NCBI RefSeq assembly: GCF_011089895.1
Contig: NZ_JAANAT010000004.1
Location: 186,001-250,000, forward strand
DNA length: 64,000 nucleotides
Direction: 5' to 3'
From: Mucilaginibacter inviolabilis
Lineage (GTDB): Bacteria > Bacteroidota > Bacteroidia > Sphingobacteriales > Sphingobacteriaceae
Numbering within the stretch: position 1 is the first letter of the stretch; each line of letters starts with the position of its first letter. The notes under the pieces were generated by a model that was given only the letters and a program-made list of their open reading frames with translations, ran no database searches and was not told the DNA's origin. Position numbers and translations under genes: made by a program. Below, piece by piece: positions 32,196 through 40,762 of the stretch.

Positions 32196-32224
32196 ATGCC
32201 CGATACAATTATTGTATCGGGCGT
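32196..32224 (+). terminator. Terminator hairpin
   Basis: GCCCGATACAAT and ATTGTATCGGGC form a perfect stem just after the NTF2-like stop codon. Confidence 0.85.
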
Positions 32225-32229
32225 TGCTG

Positions 32230-32331
32230 CTATTTCTCTGGAGGCATCGTTCTCTTAAATAATTCAGGATAGGCGATCACCATCCCATCGTTGTCGATTT
32301 CTATTATAGTTTCAAAGTTCTTCTCCGTTTT
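32230..32331 (-). pseudogene. C-terminal gene remnant, possibly glycolipid-binding family
   Basis: A 33-residue frame with a natural stop (TAG at 32230-32232) reads ETIIEIDNDGMVIAYPELFK near its end. There is no start codon, and it is closed upstream by a stop at 32332-32334. The xIDxDGxVxxYPxLFxR ending resembles the C-terminus of putative glycolipid-binding proteins (PF06475-like). It looks like the leftover of a deleted gene; the family call is weak. Confidence 0.4.
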
Positions 32332-32433
32332 CTAAAGAAGTCCGTTTTTCAGATAATGAATGAGTAGCAGTTAAATGCTTTTTGTATCAGGGTAGATTGA
32401 TTTTAGTGTGTCTCACAATAAAATCATAAAATC

Positions 32434-33615
32434 ATGCCTAAAACGAAATCAATTAGAGTACTAAAAGTACTTGCCTTAGCAGTACTAGCAACCTTAACCA
32501 TGTGTTGTAAAAAGAACAAAGATGCTACTGCGAATGAGTCATGCGGTATCGGCGCAAACCATCATCCCAACAGCAGTAAGTATCAGCGCATAATTGATAA
32601 ATTTATGGAAGCTGGTGCATCTGGAGTCAGTGTAACCGTTATTTCACCCCAGGGTACCTGGTCCGGAACCGGTGGTAAGGCCGATGTGCAGAACAATATT
32701 AATTTAACACCTTGTAATACCTTGCGTGTTGGTAGTATGTCAAAAATGTTCACTGCGGCAACTGTTTTAAAACTACAGGAAGCAGGTGTTTTAAAAATAA
32801 CAGATAAAATAAACAAGTATATCCCCAGAAGCATCACCGATCACATTGCCAATGCAAATGATGTAACTATTGAACAGTGTATGGATCATAGATCTGGAAT
32901 TACAGATTATTTAACGGCAAGTACCATAAGCGCCATACTCAATTTATCAATCGTTAAAAATTCTGCGGAAGATAATCTGAAACTGATTTATGGAAAAAGC
33001 GCCGATTTCCCGCCAGGGGAAAATATGGTATATTCCAACTCCAACTATCTCTTGCTTTCTGAAGTAATAAAGTACGCAACGGGTAAAAAAGCCTATGATG
33101 TAGTGACAGAAAAGATAATTACTCCACTTCAACTTCAAAATACATTTGCCAGTACCACGGTACCCAATACACTTTCAAAATCATATTATGATGTTGACAA
33201 TAATGGGATCATGAAAGATGTAACCAATTTAGATAATAACGCCGTGGGCGGAGAAGACGAATTAGATGGAGGGATTATTTCCAATTCATACGATGTAGCT
33301 AAATTTTTAGAGGCTTTGCTAACCGGAAAGGTTATTTCACAACAATCATTAGCCCAGATGGAAACATTTTATGATATACCGCCAAGCCAGTTGCCTTTGG
33401 ATCTGAGGTACTATAAACAGTATGGTTTGGGCTTAATGAAAGCAGAAACCGATCATGGGACTGTGATAGGGCATGATGGCCATGTGTATGGTTTTATAGG
33501 AAAAGCATTTTATTTTCCGGAACAAAAAATTACAATGGTTATACTGCTGAATGGATTTTCCAACAAAGTTCAGGCTGTACTTGATGCCAAAGAAACATTT
33601 AACTATTTATTTTGA
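32434..33615 (+). CDS. Serine hydrolase, beta-lactamase class C/DD-peptidase-like lipoprotein
   Basis: The 393-residue protein has a lipoprotein signal (LATLTMCCKK, lipid Cys at about 24). Penicillin-binding motifs are present: SMSK with Ser101 and Lys104, YSNSNY as the Tyr-x-Asn motif, and GHDGHVYGF in place of the KTG strand. These match the S12 peptidase family. It may trim peptidoglycan peptides or hydrolyse small esters at the cell surface. It ends 45 bp before the second tRNA cluster's flank. Confidence 0.87.
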   Translation: MPKTKSIRVLKVLALAVLATLTMCCKKNKDATANESCGIGANHHPNSSKYQRIIDKFMEAGASGVSVTVISPQGTWSGTGGKADVQNNINLTPCNTLRVGSMSKMFTAATVLKLQEAGVLKITDKINKYIPRSITDHIANANDVTIEQCMDHRSGITDYLTASTISAILNLSIVKNSAEDNLKLIYGKSADFPPGENMVYSNSNYLLLSEVIKYATGKKAYDVVTEKIITPLQLQNTFASTTVPNTLSKSYYDVDNNGIMKDVTNLDNNAVGGEDELDGGIISNSYDVAKFLEALLTGKVISQQSLAQMETFYDIPPSQLPLDLRYYKQYGLGLMKAETDHGTVIGHDGHVYGFIGKAFYFPEQKITMVILLNGFSNKVQAVLDAKETFNYLF

Positions 33616-33672
33616 TTAGAGACTGGTATTATCGCAGTACTTTATCGTAACCTGTGTTGGATATAAAAACAA

Positions 33673-33701
33673 AATCCCCGATACGCCAGTATCGGGGATT
33701 T
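33673..33701 (-). terminator. Terminator downstream of tRNA-Leu copy 2
   Basis: AATCCCCGATAC and GTATCGGGGATT pair perfectly around GCCA, and on the minus strand TTTTGTTTTT follows. The CCCCGAT/ATCGGGG core recurs in the arms of the degenerate tRNA copies. Confidence 0.85.
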
Positions 33702-33702
33702 G

Positions 33703-33787
33703 TACTCAGAGCGGGAATCGAACCCGCACTCCGTTTACGGGAACAGGATTTTAAGTCCTGCGTGTCTACCAGTTCCACCATCTGAGC
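33703..33787 (-). tRNA. tRNA-Leu (anticodon UAA), copy 2
   Basis: The sequence is identical to 18689-18773, folding with the same acceptor, long variable arm, T-arm and TAA anticodon. It is part of the 15,014-bp-offset direct repeat. Its terminator is better preserved than that of the remnant at 18504. Confidence 0.95.
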
Positions 33788-33798
33788 GGATGGGTTTT

Positions 33799-33877
33799 AC
33801 TCATTTTTCGTAACTGGTACTCCTTTACGGGAACCCCGATTTAAATCGGGGCGATCTACCAGTTCCACCATCTGAGC
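33799..33877 (-). pseudogene. Degenerate tRNA-Leu with palindromic anticodon arm, copy 2
   Basis: The copy matches 18785-18863 except for one base at the 3' end (acceptor TGAGT here, as in the intact tRNA, TGAGC there). It has CCCCGATTTAAATCGGGG in the anticodon arm and no T-arm. The preserved ancestral acceptor base suggests this copy is nearer the original. Confidence 0.75.
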
Positions 33878-33928
33878 AGGTGTTAACCTTTTAAAAATAA
33901 AGCCCAACTTTTTGAAGGAAGGGCTTTG

Positions 33929-34001
<73 letters not shown>

Positions 34002-34069
34002 GTTGGGAGTGCAAATATAGACAGAAAACCATATTACACAAATATAAAAATGAAATTTTTTAAAGTTTT

Positions 34070-34561
34070 TTATAAGTCGCTGTTTTTCAAAACTTCAGCT
34101 ATCAGGTCGGCTTCATATCCACGGCTCATGGCATACTGCTGTAGTTTGTAACGGCGTTTAAATTCATTTTTTTCGATTACCATTGTCGCTTTTTTCTCCA
34201 GCAAGCGGGTTAGGGCGGTCATATAGTCATCAAGATCAATAGTGAGCAATGCCTTTTTGATCAGCACATCGGGTACACGTTTCAGTTTCAGGCCTTGTTT
34301 TATTTTGATTTTGCCCCAGGCTTTCTGACTAAATTTACCTTTCACATAAGCTTTGGCGAAACGATCCTCATTCAAAAAACCACCTTCAATCAGTCGGCTA
34401 ATGGTTTGTTCCACAGCGTCGGGCCAAAGTCCCCATTCATAAAGCTTATCCCTAACTTCCTGCTGCGAGCGTTCCTGGTACGCGCAAAAATGTTCGGCCT
34501 TGGCCAATGCTACTTCCGGGTTGCTTATTTTAATTTTTTTAGGCTCGTCCATCAATGTCAA
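34070..34561 (-). CDS. recX: Regulatory protein RecX
   Basis: The 163-residue protein of three-helix repeats has ALAKAEHFCAYQERSQQEVRD, YEWGLWPDAVEQTISRLIEG, and FLNEDRFAKAYVKGKFSQKA, followed by WGKIKIKQGLKLKRV. These are the RecX modules that bind and limit RecA filaments. Start at Met1 or Met4 (MDEPKK). It is divergent from murF-alr, with only 50 bp between, and lies directly beside the second tRNA cluster. Confidence 0.93.
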   Translation of the reverse strand: MTLMDEPKKIKISNPEVALAKAEHFCAYQERSQQEVRDKLYEWGLWPDAVEQTISRLIEGGFLNEDRFAKAYVKGKFSQKAWGKIKIKQGLKLKRVPDVLIKKALLTIDLDDYMTALTRLLEKKATMVIEKNEFKRRYKLQQYAMSRGYEADLIAEVLKNSDL

Positions 34562-34611
34562 AATTCGTTAAAAATTCTTCTATTGTTAGATAATATACTC
34601 AAATTCGTGGC

Positions 34612-37074
34612 ATGCATAACAATCAATACACCATCACCGAAGTTAAGCAGATCATTAATGCCGAAGGCAATATTGTAAACGACAGTATCGTAAGCACTCT
34701 GCTTACCGATAGTCGCCGGATTAGCAACGCGGCCGAAGGATTGTTTTTTGCGTTGAGCGCGCGCCGAAACGGGCACGAGTTTGTGGCCGAGGCCTACGCT
34801 GCAGGCGTTCGTAATTTTGTGGTTAAACACGGACCGGAGTTTAACCTGCCAGGAGCTAATTTTTTACGGGTAGAAGACCCTTTGGCTGCTTTACAGGCAC
34901 TAGCCGCAGCTCATCGGTGCCAGTTTAAATTACAGGTGATTGGTATAACGGGGAGTAACGGTAAAACCATAGTGAAAGAATGGCTTTATCAATTGCTTAC
35001 TGCTGATAAAAATATTGTACGTAATCCAAAAAGCTATAATTCACAAATTGGTGTGCCGCTATCGGTATGGCAGATCAATAGCCGTAACGATTTGGGGATT
35101 TTTGAAGCCGGTATTTCCACTGTAAACGAAATGGAAAAGCTCTGGACTATTATCAGGCCGCAGATAGGTGTGCTCACACATATTGGCTCGGCACATGACG
35201 AGGGTTTTACCAATAGGCGCCAAAAGGTGCAGGAAAAGCTTCTGCTCTTTAAAAGGAGTAAAAAATTGATTTATCATTACGATGATCTGTTAGATTATCA
35301 GAAAGACATTCCGGTGAAAGAAACTTTTACCTGGAGCCGCAAGTTTAAAGTAGCCGACTTGTATGTTTTTAGCGAGACGGTGATCTCCAAGAAATATTAC
35401 CTGCGGGCTTACTATCAAAAAAAAGAGATCGAATGTTTGATCCCGTTTTCTGATCAGGCTTCGGTAGAAAATGCCATTACTTGTTGGGCTACTATGCTGG
35501 CCCTGGGTTATAGCCCGGCTGAGGTTGATAGACGGATTGAGCGCCTAAACCCGGTGAGCATGCGCCTGGAGTTGAAAAACGGCATCAACAATTGCTCGGT
35601 TATTGATGATACCTACAACTCCGATTTGCAATCGCTGGAGATAGCGCTCAATTTCCTGGGACAGCAAAATCAGCACCAAAAAAAAACGCTGATTCTGTCG
35701 GATATTTTGCAATCAGGCTTGCAGCAGGATGTGTTGTACTGCCAGGTAGCAACACTTATTGGTACACAAAAGATTGACAGGTTTATTGGTGTGGGCCCAG
35801 CGCTTATGAATAACCAAACTTGTTTTGCATTGCCCGAGCAGCATTTTTTTGCCGATACATCGGCGTTGGTGCAACAACTCAAAGCACTCAATTTTAAAGA
35901 AGAGACTATCCTGATCAAGGGTTCGCGTAGTTTTGAGTTTGAACGCGTTAGCAGCGCGCTTACACAAAAGGCGCATGAAACCATCATGGAGATCAACCTG
36001 AATACCTTATTGGGCAACCTTAACTTTTATCGCTCCAAACTAAAACCAGGCGTAAAAGTGATGGCCATGGTTAAAGCTTTCTCCTACGGCAGCGGCACCT
36101 TTGAGGTGGCTAATATGCTGCAATATAACAAGGCCGATTACCTCGCCGTAGCCTATATTGATGAAGGTGTGGCTCTGCGCCAGGCTGGTATCAACCTGCC
36201 TCTGGTGGTGCTTAACCCCGAAGCATCGGCATTTGATAAATTGATCGAACATAAACTACAGCCGGTGATTTACAGTTTTGGTTTGTTGGATGATTTTGTA
36301 TCCTACAGTCGCGATCATGGTTTGTCGGCTTACCCAGTGCACCTCAAAATCGATACAGGCATGCACCGCCTGGGTTTTGAAGGTTTTGAAATAGATATGT
36401 TATGTGATATGCTGGAGCAGAACAGGTATATCCGTGTGGAATCGGTATTTTCGCACCTGGCGGCCAGTGAGGCCGCACAGCATGACGAATTTACTAAAAC
36501 GCAGATCAAGCGTTTTGAAAAAGCTTTTAAAGAGATAGAAAGAACCTTGGGCTATAAGGTGATCAAGCATATTTGTAATACAGCTGGTATCATCCGTTTT
36601 CCGGGCGCTCATTATGATATGGTACGATTGGGTATTGGTTTATATGGTATCGATTCATCGGTACCTACCACTGATCAGGCTTTACAACCCGTGGCCCGCT
36701 TAAAAACCAGTGTTGCCCAGGTTAAAAAAATAGGGGCAGGCGATACCATTAGTTATGGTCGTAGCGGCAGCCTGTTAAAAGATGGCAAAATAGCCACCGT
36801 ACGTATTGGCTATGCCGATGGCTACTTGCGTGCATTTGGTAACGGTGTGGGTAAAATGCTGGTAAAAGGTACATTAGTGCCTACAGTAGGCAATATTACA
36901 ATGGATATGTGTATGCTGGATGTAAGCGGCCTGGATGTAAGCGAAGGCGACGAAGTGATCATCTTTGATGATAAACACCGTATCGAAGAATTAGCCAAAC
37001 AAATAGGCACTATCCCCTATGAAATATTAACTAATGTTTCACAAAGGGTAAAAAGAGTGTATTTTTATGAATAG
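34612..37074 (+). CDS. murF-alr: Bifunctional MurF / alanine racemase
   Basis: The 820-residue fusion has an N-terminal MurF part at about 1-445 (tripeptide:D-Ala-D-Ala ligase; ATP loop GITGSNGKTIVKEW, then NPKSYNSQIGVPLSVW and SVIDDTYNSD). The C-terminal part, at about 450-820, is alanine racemase: MAMVKAFSYGSG with the PLP lysine, SVFSHLAASE, MVRLGIGLYG, and ISYGRSG with the catalytic Tyr. Making D-Ala and adding D-Ala-D-Ala in one protein is a known Bacteroidota arrangement. It acts in the cytoplasm in peptidoglycan synthesis. Confidence 0.95.
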   Translation: MHNNQYTITEVKQIINAEGNIVNDSIVSTLLTDSRRISNAAEGLFFALSARRNGHEFVAEAYAAGVRNFVVKHGPEFNLPGANFLRVEDPLAALQALAAAHRCQFKLQVIGITGSNGKTIVKEWLYQLLTADKNIVRNPKSYNSQIGVPLSVWQINSRNDLGIFEAGISTVNEMEKLWTIIRPQIGVLTHIGSAHDEGFTNRRQKVQEKLLLFKRSKKLIYHYDDLLDYQKDIPVKETFTWSRKFKVADLYVFSETVISKKYYLRAYYQKKEIECLIPFSDQASVENAITCWATMLALGYSPAEVDRRIERLNPVSMRLELKNGINNCSVIDDTYNSDLQSLEIALNFLGQQNQHQKKTLILSDILQSGLQQDVLYCQVATLIGTQKIDRFIGVGPALMNNQTCFALPEQHFFADTSALVQQLKALNFKEETILIKGSRSFEFERVSSALTQKAHETIMEINLNTLLGNLNFYRSKLKPGVKVMAMVKAFSYGSGTFEVANMLQYNKADYLAVAYIDEGVALRQAGINLPLVVLNPEASAFDKLIEHKLQPVIYSFGLLDDFVSYSRDHGLSAYPVHLKIDTGMHRLGFEGFEIDMLCDMLEQNRYIRVESVFSHLAASEAAQHDEFTKTQIKRFEKAFKEIERTLGYKVIKHICNTAGIIRFPGAHYDMVRLGIGLYGIDSSVPTTDQALQPVARLKTSVAQVKKIGAGDTISYGRSGSLLKDGKIATVRIGYADGYLRAFGNGVGKMLVKGTLVPTVGNITMDMCMLDVSGLDVSEGDEVIIFDDKHRIEELAKQIGTIPYEILTNVSQRVKRVYFYE

Positions 37075-37168
37075 AGTATCAAGTAGTTAGTATCAAGTAT
37101 CAAGACATCTTACTTCTTCAATGTCAAAAGAAAAAAATCGTGATACTTGATACTAACTACTTGATACT
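37075..37168. repeat. 28-bp perfect inverted repeat made of AGTATCAAG units
   Basis: The left arm (37075-37102, AGTATCAAGTAGTTAGTATC then AAGTATCA) is perfectly complementary to the right arm (37141-37168), with a 38-nt spacer. Each arm is itself built of TATCAAGTA repeats. It lies between two co-directional genes and could form a long mRNA hairpin. Confidence 0.9.
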
Positions 37169-37180
37169 AAAAAAGAAGGT

Positions 37181-37777
37181 ATGAACAGATTAGCGGGCGC
37201 TTTATTAAGGTATTTTGTAAAAGGGTTATTAGTGGTAGTACCCATAGGCGCGGCATTCTTTTTAATTTACTGGGCGGTATCAACTATTGATAAGGCATTG
37301 AATTTAAGCGATGTGCTTTGGGTTGATAAAGAAGGTAAGCACGTATACATTCCCGGTTTAGGTATTTTGAATGTGCTGGTAGTGATCCTGATAGCGGGAA
37401 TACTGGTTACCAATGTGATCACCGATCCTATAAAACGCTGGTTTAACCGTTGGCTTAACCGCCTACCGCTCATTAAATTCCTGTATTCCTCTATTAAAGA
37501 TTTGACCGAAGCTATTGTAGGGGAGGAGAAAAAATTCAACGAACCGGTTATTGTCGAAGTCAATGAATTCGGACTAAAGAAAATCGGATTTATTGTTCAA
37601 AAAGATCTGGCTTCCCTTGATCTTCCCGGGGAGGTAGCTGTTTATTTCCCGTATTCCTACTCTTTTGCGGGCCAGGTAGTGATCATATCCGCCACAAAAG
37701 TAAAGCATCTCGATAAAAACGCTGCCGACATGATGAAGTTTGTCATATCTGGTGGAGTAAGCGGCCTGGATCATTGA
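37181..37777 (+). CDS. DUF502 family membrane protein
   Basis: The 198-residue protein has two transmembrane helices (FVKGLLVVVPIGAAFFLIYW and LNVLVVILIAGILVTNVITD), then a cytoplasmic or periplasmic beta-rich domain with VNEFGLKKIGFIVQ, VAVYFPYSYSFAGQVVIISA and FVISGGVSG. This matches DUF502. Its function is not established. Its start lies 12 nt after the big inverted repeat, so translation might be affected by that structure. Confidence 0.87.
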   Translation: MNRLAGALLRYFVKGLLVVVPIGAAFFLIYWAVSTIDKALNLSDVLWVDKEGKHVYIPGLGILNVLVVILIAGILVTNVITDPIKRWFNRWLNRLPLIKFLYSSIKDLTEAIVGEEKKFNEPVIVEVNEFGLKKIGFIVQKDLASLDLPGEVAVYFPYSYSFAGQVVIISATKVKHLDKNAADMMKFVISGGVSGLDH

Positions 37778-37786
37778 GCTTAGAGC

Positions 37787-37876
37787 TGAAGGCCGAAAGC
37801 AGAAAGCCTTCATACTACATAAAGCTGAAAGCCTCAAAACGCTTATTTTATTAATGATGATAAAAGCTTTAGGCTT
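37787..37876. repeat. AAGCTGAAAGC-type low-complexity palindromic spacer
   Basis: Between the convergent DUF502 and MFS genes, AGCTGAAAGCC and AAGCTTTAGGCTTTTAGC units repeat in both orientations. The composition resembles the AGCTTTCAGCT/AGCTGAAAGCT pair at 1505. Confidence 0.55.
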
Positions 37877-39136
37877 TTAGCCCTGTTCAAGGCTTTCTTC
37901 TTTCGGCTTTAAGCCTTGAGCTTTCTTAAAGCTTCTGATAGCCAAAAATACACTGATCAGCATTAACACGGCGCCCAGGATATAGGGTGCGCCAGGGAAG
38001 TAGGCTGTAGTATTGCGATGCGTGAACAGGTGAAACACAGAACTCATTAATAATGGGCCAATAATAACAGCCACGCTGGTTAAGCTGGTTAATGAACCCT
38101 GCAGTTCGCCTTGTTCTTTGGGTGATACGGTGCTGGTAATCAACCCCTGCAGGGCGGGTCCGGATATACCACCCAGGCAATAGGGTATCATATACAGATA
38201 CATGAGCCAGCCGTGGTTTGCAAAGGCTATCAGCGTTAAACCAATGGTGTAAAAGAGCAAACCGGCCACTATGTTTTTTTCTTGCCCGAATTTGGGGATA
38301 GTGTACCGAATGAGTCCACCCTGTATAGCCACCAGCACTACACCAATAAAAATACCCAGGGTGCCAATGCTGTTAAGCGTCCAGTTAAATTTTTCTATCA
38401 GAAAAAAGGATAAAACATATTCTACCGCTTTTTGGGCTACATAAACAAGTGAAAATGAAGCCACCAATCCAATAAGCGCGGGGTATTTGCCCAGATTACG
38501 TAAAGAGCTGATAGGGTTTGACTTTTTCCATTCAAATTTGCGGCGGTTTTTAAGTGCTAATGACTCGGGCAGTACAAAATAACCATAGGCCGCATTGATC
38601 AAAGCAAAAGCAGCAGCGGCCATAAATGGATATTTTACGTTAAGATCGCCCAGATACGCTCCCAAACCTATACCAATGATAAAACCAAGTCCCGATGCTG
38701 CACCTACTAACCCGAAGTTGGCTGCCCGGTTTTTCCCGGTACTGATGTCGGCAATATAAGCTGTAGCGGTTGAATTGCTGGCGCCGGTAATGCCTGCAAT
38801 GGTGCGTCCAACAAAAAGCCAACCTATGGTAGGGGCAAAGGCCATAAAAATATAATCGATACCAAAACCAAGCAATGAGCTTAGCAATACCGGTCTGCGC
38901 CCATACCGATCGCTTAAATTACCCAGTACCGACGAAAACAGGAACTGCATAGAGGCATAAGTAAATGTAAGATAGCCGCTGTACTGCGTGGCGGTACTTA
39001 CATCAATATGGCCCAATGTTTCCAGTAATTTAGGCATTACCGGTATAATAACCCCAAGGCCAAGCACATCAACAAATAAGGTAACAAATATAAATCCCAG
39101 CGCTGCTGAGTGCTTTTTTTTAGGTTTGGAGGTCAT
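37877..39136 (-). CDS. MFS transporter, tetracycline-resistance (TCR) type, paralogue 2
   Basis: The 419-residue, 12-helix MFS protein has TLFVDVLGLGVIIPVMPKLL in helix 1, GNLSDRYGRRPVLL as the loop 2-3 signature, and GRTIAGITGASNSTATAYIA, plus LPESL, typical of the TetA/TCR subfamily of proton-driven drug exporters. It is adjacent to a homologue at 39.2 kb and co-directional with it. Sequence alone does not show tetracycline specificity. Confidence 0.87.
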   Translation of the reverse strand: MTSKPKKKHSAALGFIFVTLFVDVLGLGVIIPVMPKLLETLGHIDVSTATQYSGYLTFTYASMQFLFSSVLGNLSDRYGRRPVLLSSLLGFGIDYIFMAFAPTIGWLFVGRTIAGITGASNSTATAYIADISTGKNRAANFGLVGAASGLGFIIGIGLGAYLGDLNVKYPFMAAAAFALINAAYGYFVLPESLALKNRRKFEWKKSNPISSLRNLGKYPALIGLVASFSLVYVAQKAVEYVLSFFLIEKFNWTLNSIGTLGIFIGVVLVAIQGGLIRYTIPKFGQEKNIVAGLLFYTIGLTLIAFANHGWLMYLYMIPYCLGGISGPALQGLITSTVSPKEQGELQGSLTSLTSVAVIIGPLLMSSVFHLFTHRNTTAYFPGAPYILGAVLMLISVFLAIRSFKKAQGLKPKEESLEQG

Positions 39137-39227
39137 TAAAAGTATAAAGGCTTAAATCAGGTAAAAGTTTTGATACAAGATGTTTTACACTTTTACCCGG
39201 CTAATCGTGTTTCAAAAATAGATGATT

Positions 39228-40484
39228 TTATGGAAGCGACTCTACCTTTATTTCTTCTACCGGATGCTTCTTAACTGTTCTGAAACTTCGTATCACCAAT
39301 ATCGTGCTTAACAGCATCAGTATACCACCCATCATAAAAGGTGCCCCGGCAAATTGTACTGGTGCGCCCTTGCTGGTAAAGTAAGCAAACAGGCTGGTCA
39401 TCATTGGCGGACCTATAATGGTGGTAGCGCTCATGAGGCTGGTTAAGCCGCCCTGTAATTCACCCTGTTCATTAGGTGGCACTTCCTGGCTAATCAGGCC
39501 TTGTAGTGCCGGGCCTGCAATACCGCCCAGGCAATAAGGAACCAGTATGGCAAACATCATCCAGCCTTTGGTAGCAAAGGCAAACAGAAAAAGACCTGCA
39601 CTATAAAATAATAAACCAATCCAGATACTTTTTTGCTGCCCCAATTTAGGAATAGTGATGCGAATAAGCAAGCCCTGTACCAATGCCGACATCACCCCAA
39701 CAAAACCCAGTGAATAGCCTACCCAAGCCTCGTTCCAGCTAAATTTTTCCATAGTGAAAAAGGTCCAGGTGCTTTGTACCGCCTGTGCAGCTATATAGAT
39801 CAGGATCAATGATACTACTAAACCACTGATGGCCGGGTACTTTTTTAACTGCATCAGGGAGCCCACCGGGTTTGCCCTTTTCCATTCAAACTTGCGGCGA
39901 TGATCCATTGATAATGATTCTGGTAAAATAAAAAAACCATATAGCGCATTAATGAGTGCCAATACTGCTGCGGCAATAAAAGGTAGCTTAGTGCTGTATT
40001 GCCCAAGTATACCGCCCAATACCGGGCCGATGATAAAGCCCAAACCAAAGGCTGCGCCGATAAGTCCGAAGTTTTGTGCGCGTTTTTCGGGTGTGCTGAT
40101 ATCGGCTATGTAAGCTGAGGCTGTTGTAAAACTGGCCCCGGTAATACCGGCTATAAGTCTGCCTACAAATAGCCAGCCTATAGATGGTGCAAAGGCCAGA
40201 AAGGTATAATCGATGCTAAAGCCCAGTAAAGATGCCAGCAGTACCGGGCGTCGACCATATTTGTCGCTCAGGTTACCCAGCAACGGGGCGCAAATAAACT
40301 GCATAAAGGCATAGGCAAAGGCCAGCCAGCCTCCATAGCGCGAAGCATCGCTCAAATTACCATGAATAAGGTGTTGTATCAGTTTGGGTAAAACGGGTAT
40401 GATGATGCCAAAGCCAATAATATCTATCAATAGGGTAACAAAAATAAATCCTAAGGCGGCCTGGGGTTTAACTTTAGTACTCAT
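39228..40484 (-). CDS. MFS transporter, tetracycline-resistance (TCR) type, paralogue 1
   Basis: From the ATG at 40484 the protein has 418 residues and 12 helices. TLLIDIIGFGIIIPVLPKLI, GNLSDKYGRRPVLLASLLGF, GRLIAGITGASFTTASAYIA and LPESLSMDHRRKFEWKRANP match the neighbouring paralogue closely, so the pair arose by tandem duplication and then diverged. Its promoter has the tandem TGTC-N8-CCC form shared with the DHFR-like and SRPBCC genes; the second copy lacks it. It is a probable exporter of small toxic compounds. Confidence 0.87.
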   Translation of the reverse strand: MSTKVKPQAALGFIFVTLLIDIIGFGIIIPVLPKLIQHLIHGNLSDASRYGGWLAFAYAFMQFICAPLLGNLSDKYGRRPVLLASLLGFSIDYTFLAFAPSIGWLFVGRLIAGITGASFTTASAYIADISTPEKRAQNFGLIGAAFGLGFIIGPVLGGILGQYSTKLPFIAAAVLALINALYGFFILPESLSMDHRRKFEWKRANPVGSLMQLKKYPAISGLVVSLILIYIAAQAVQSTWTFFTMEKFSWNEAWVGYSLGFVGVMSALVQGLLIRITIPKLGQQKSIWIGLLFYSAGLFLFAFATKGWMMFAILVPYCLGGIAGPALQGLISQEVPPNEQGELQGGLTSLMSATTIIGPPMMTSLFAYFTSKGAPVQFAGAPFMMGGILMLLSTILVIRSFRTVKKHPVEEIKVESLP

Positions 40485-40515
40485 AAGTATATGTTTTTGC
40501 AAATTGTTTACAGGT

Positions 40516-40583
40516 TAAATTTACCTCTGCACATTAAAACCTGAAAGGGGCTATTACGACACATTAAGGGGTGCATCGTGACA
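40516..40583 (-). promoter_or_regulatory. Tandem TGTC-N8-CCC promoter (TCR-type exporter)
   Basis: On the minus strand the half-sites TGTCACGATGCACCCC (starting at 40583) and TGTCGTAATAGCCCCT (starting at 40561) lie 22 bp apart. The proximal CCC (40549-40547) is followed by 23 nt and TAAATTTA (40523-40516). Confidence 0.75.
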
Positions 40584-40713
40584 TAATGATATCCTTTAGG
40601 CTATTAAGCAATATTGGTAAGTGACTTAAAGATAGAAAAGACTCTCTAGGGCGCTATTTGTTACAGCGAAGATATCCACAATTGTTTTAACTGCCTGGTA
40701 GTTAACTAAAATA

Positions 40714-40744
40714 AGAAATGCCGCTTGTTGAGCGGCATTTCTTA
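40714..40744 (-). terminator. Terminator hairpin of the LOG gene
   Basis: AGAAATGCCGCT and AGCGGCATTTCT form a perfect stem around TGTTG, 3' of the LOG-family gene on the minus strand. Confidence 0.85.
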
Positions 40745-40762
40745 AAATAAAGTTTATCGTTA

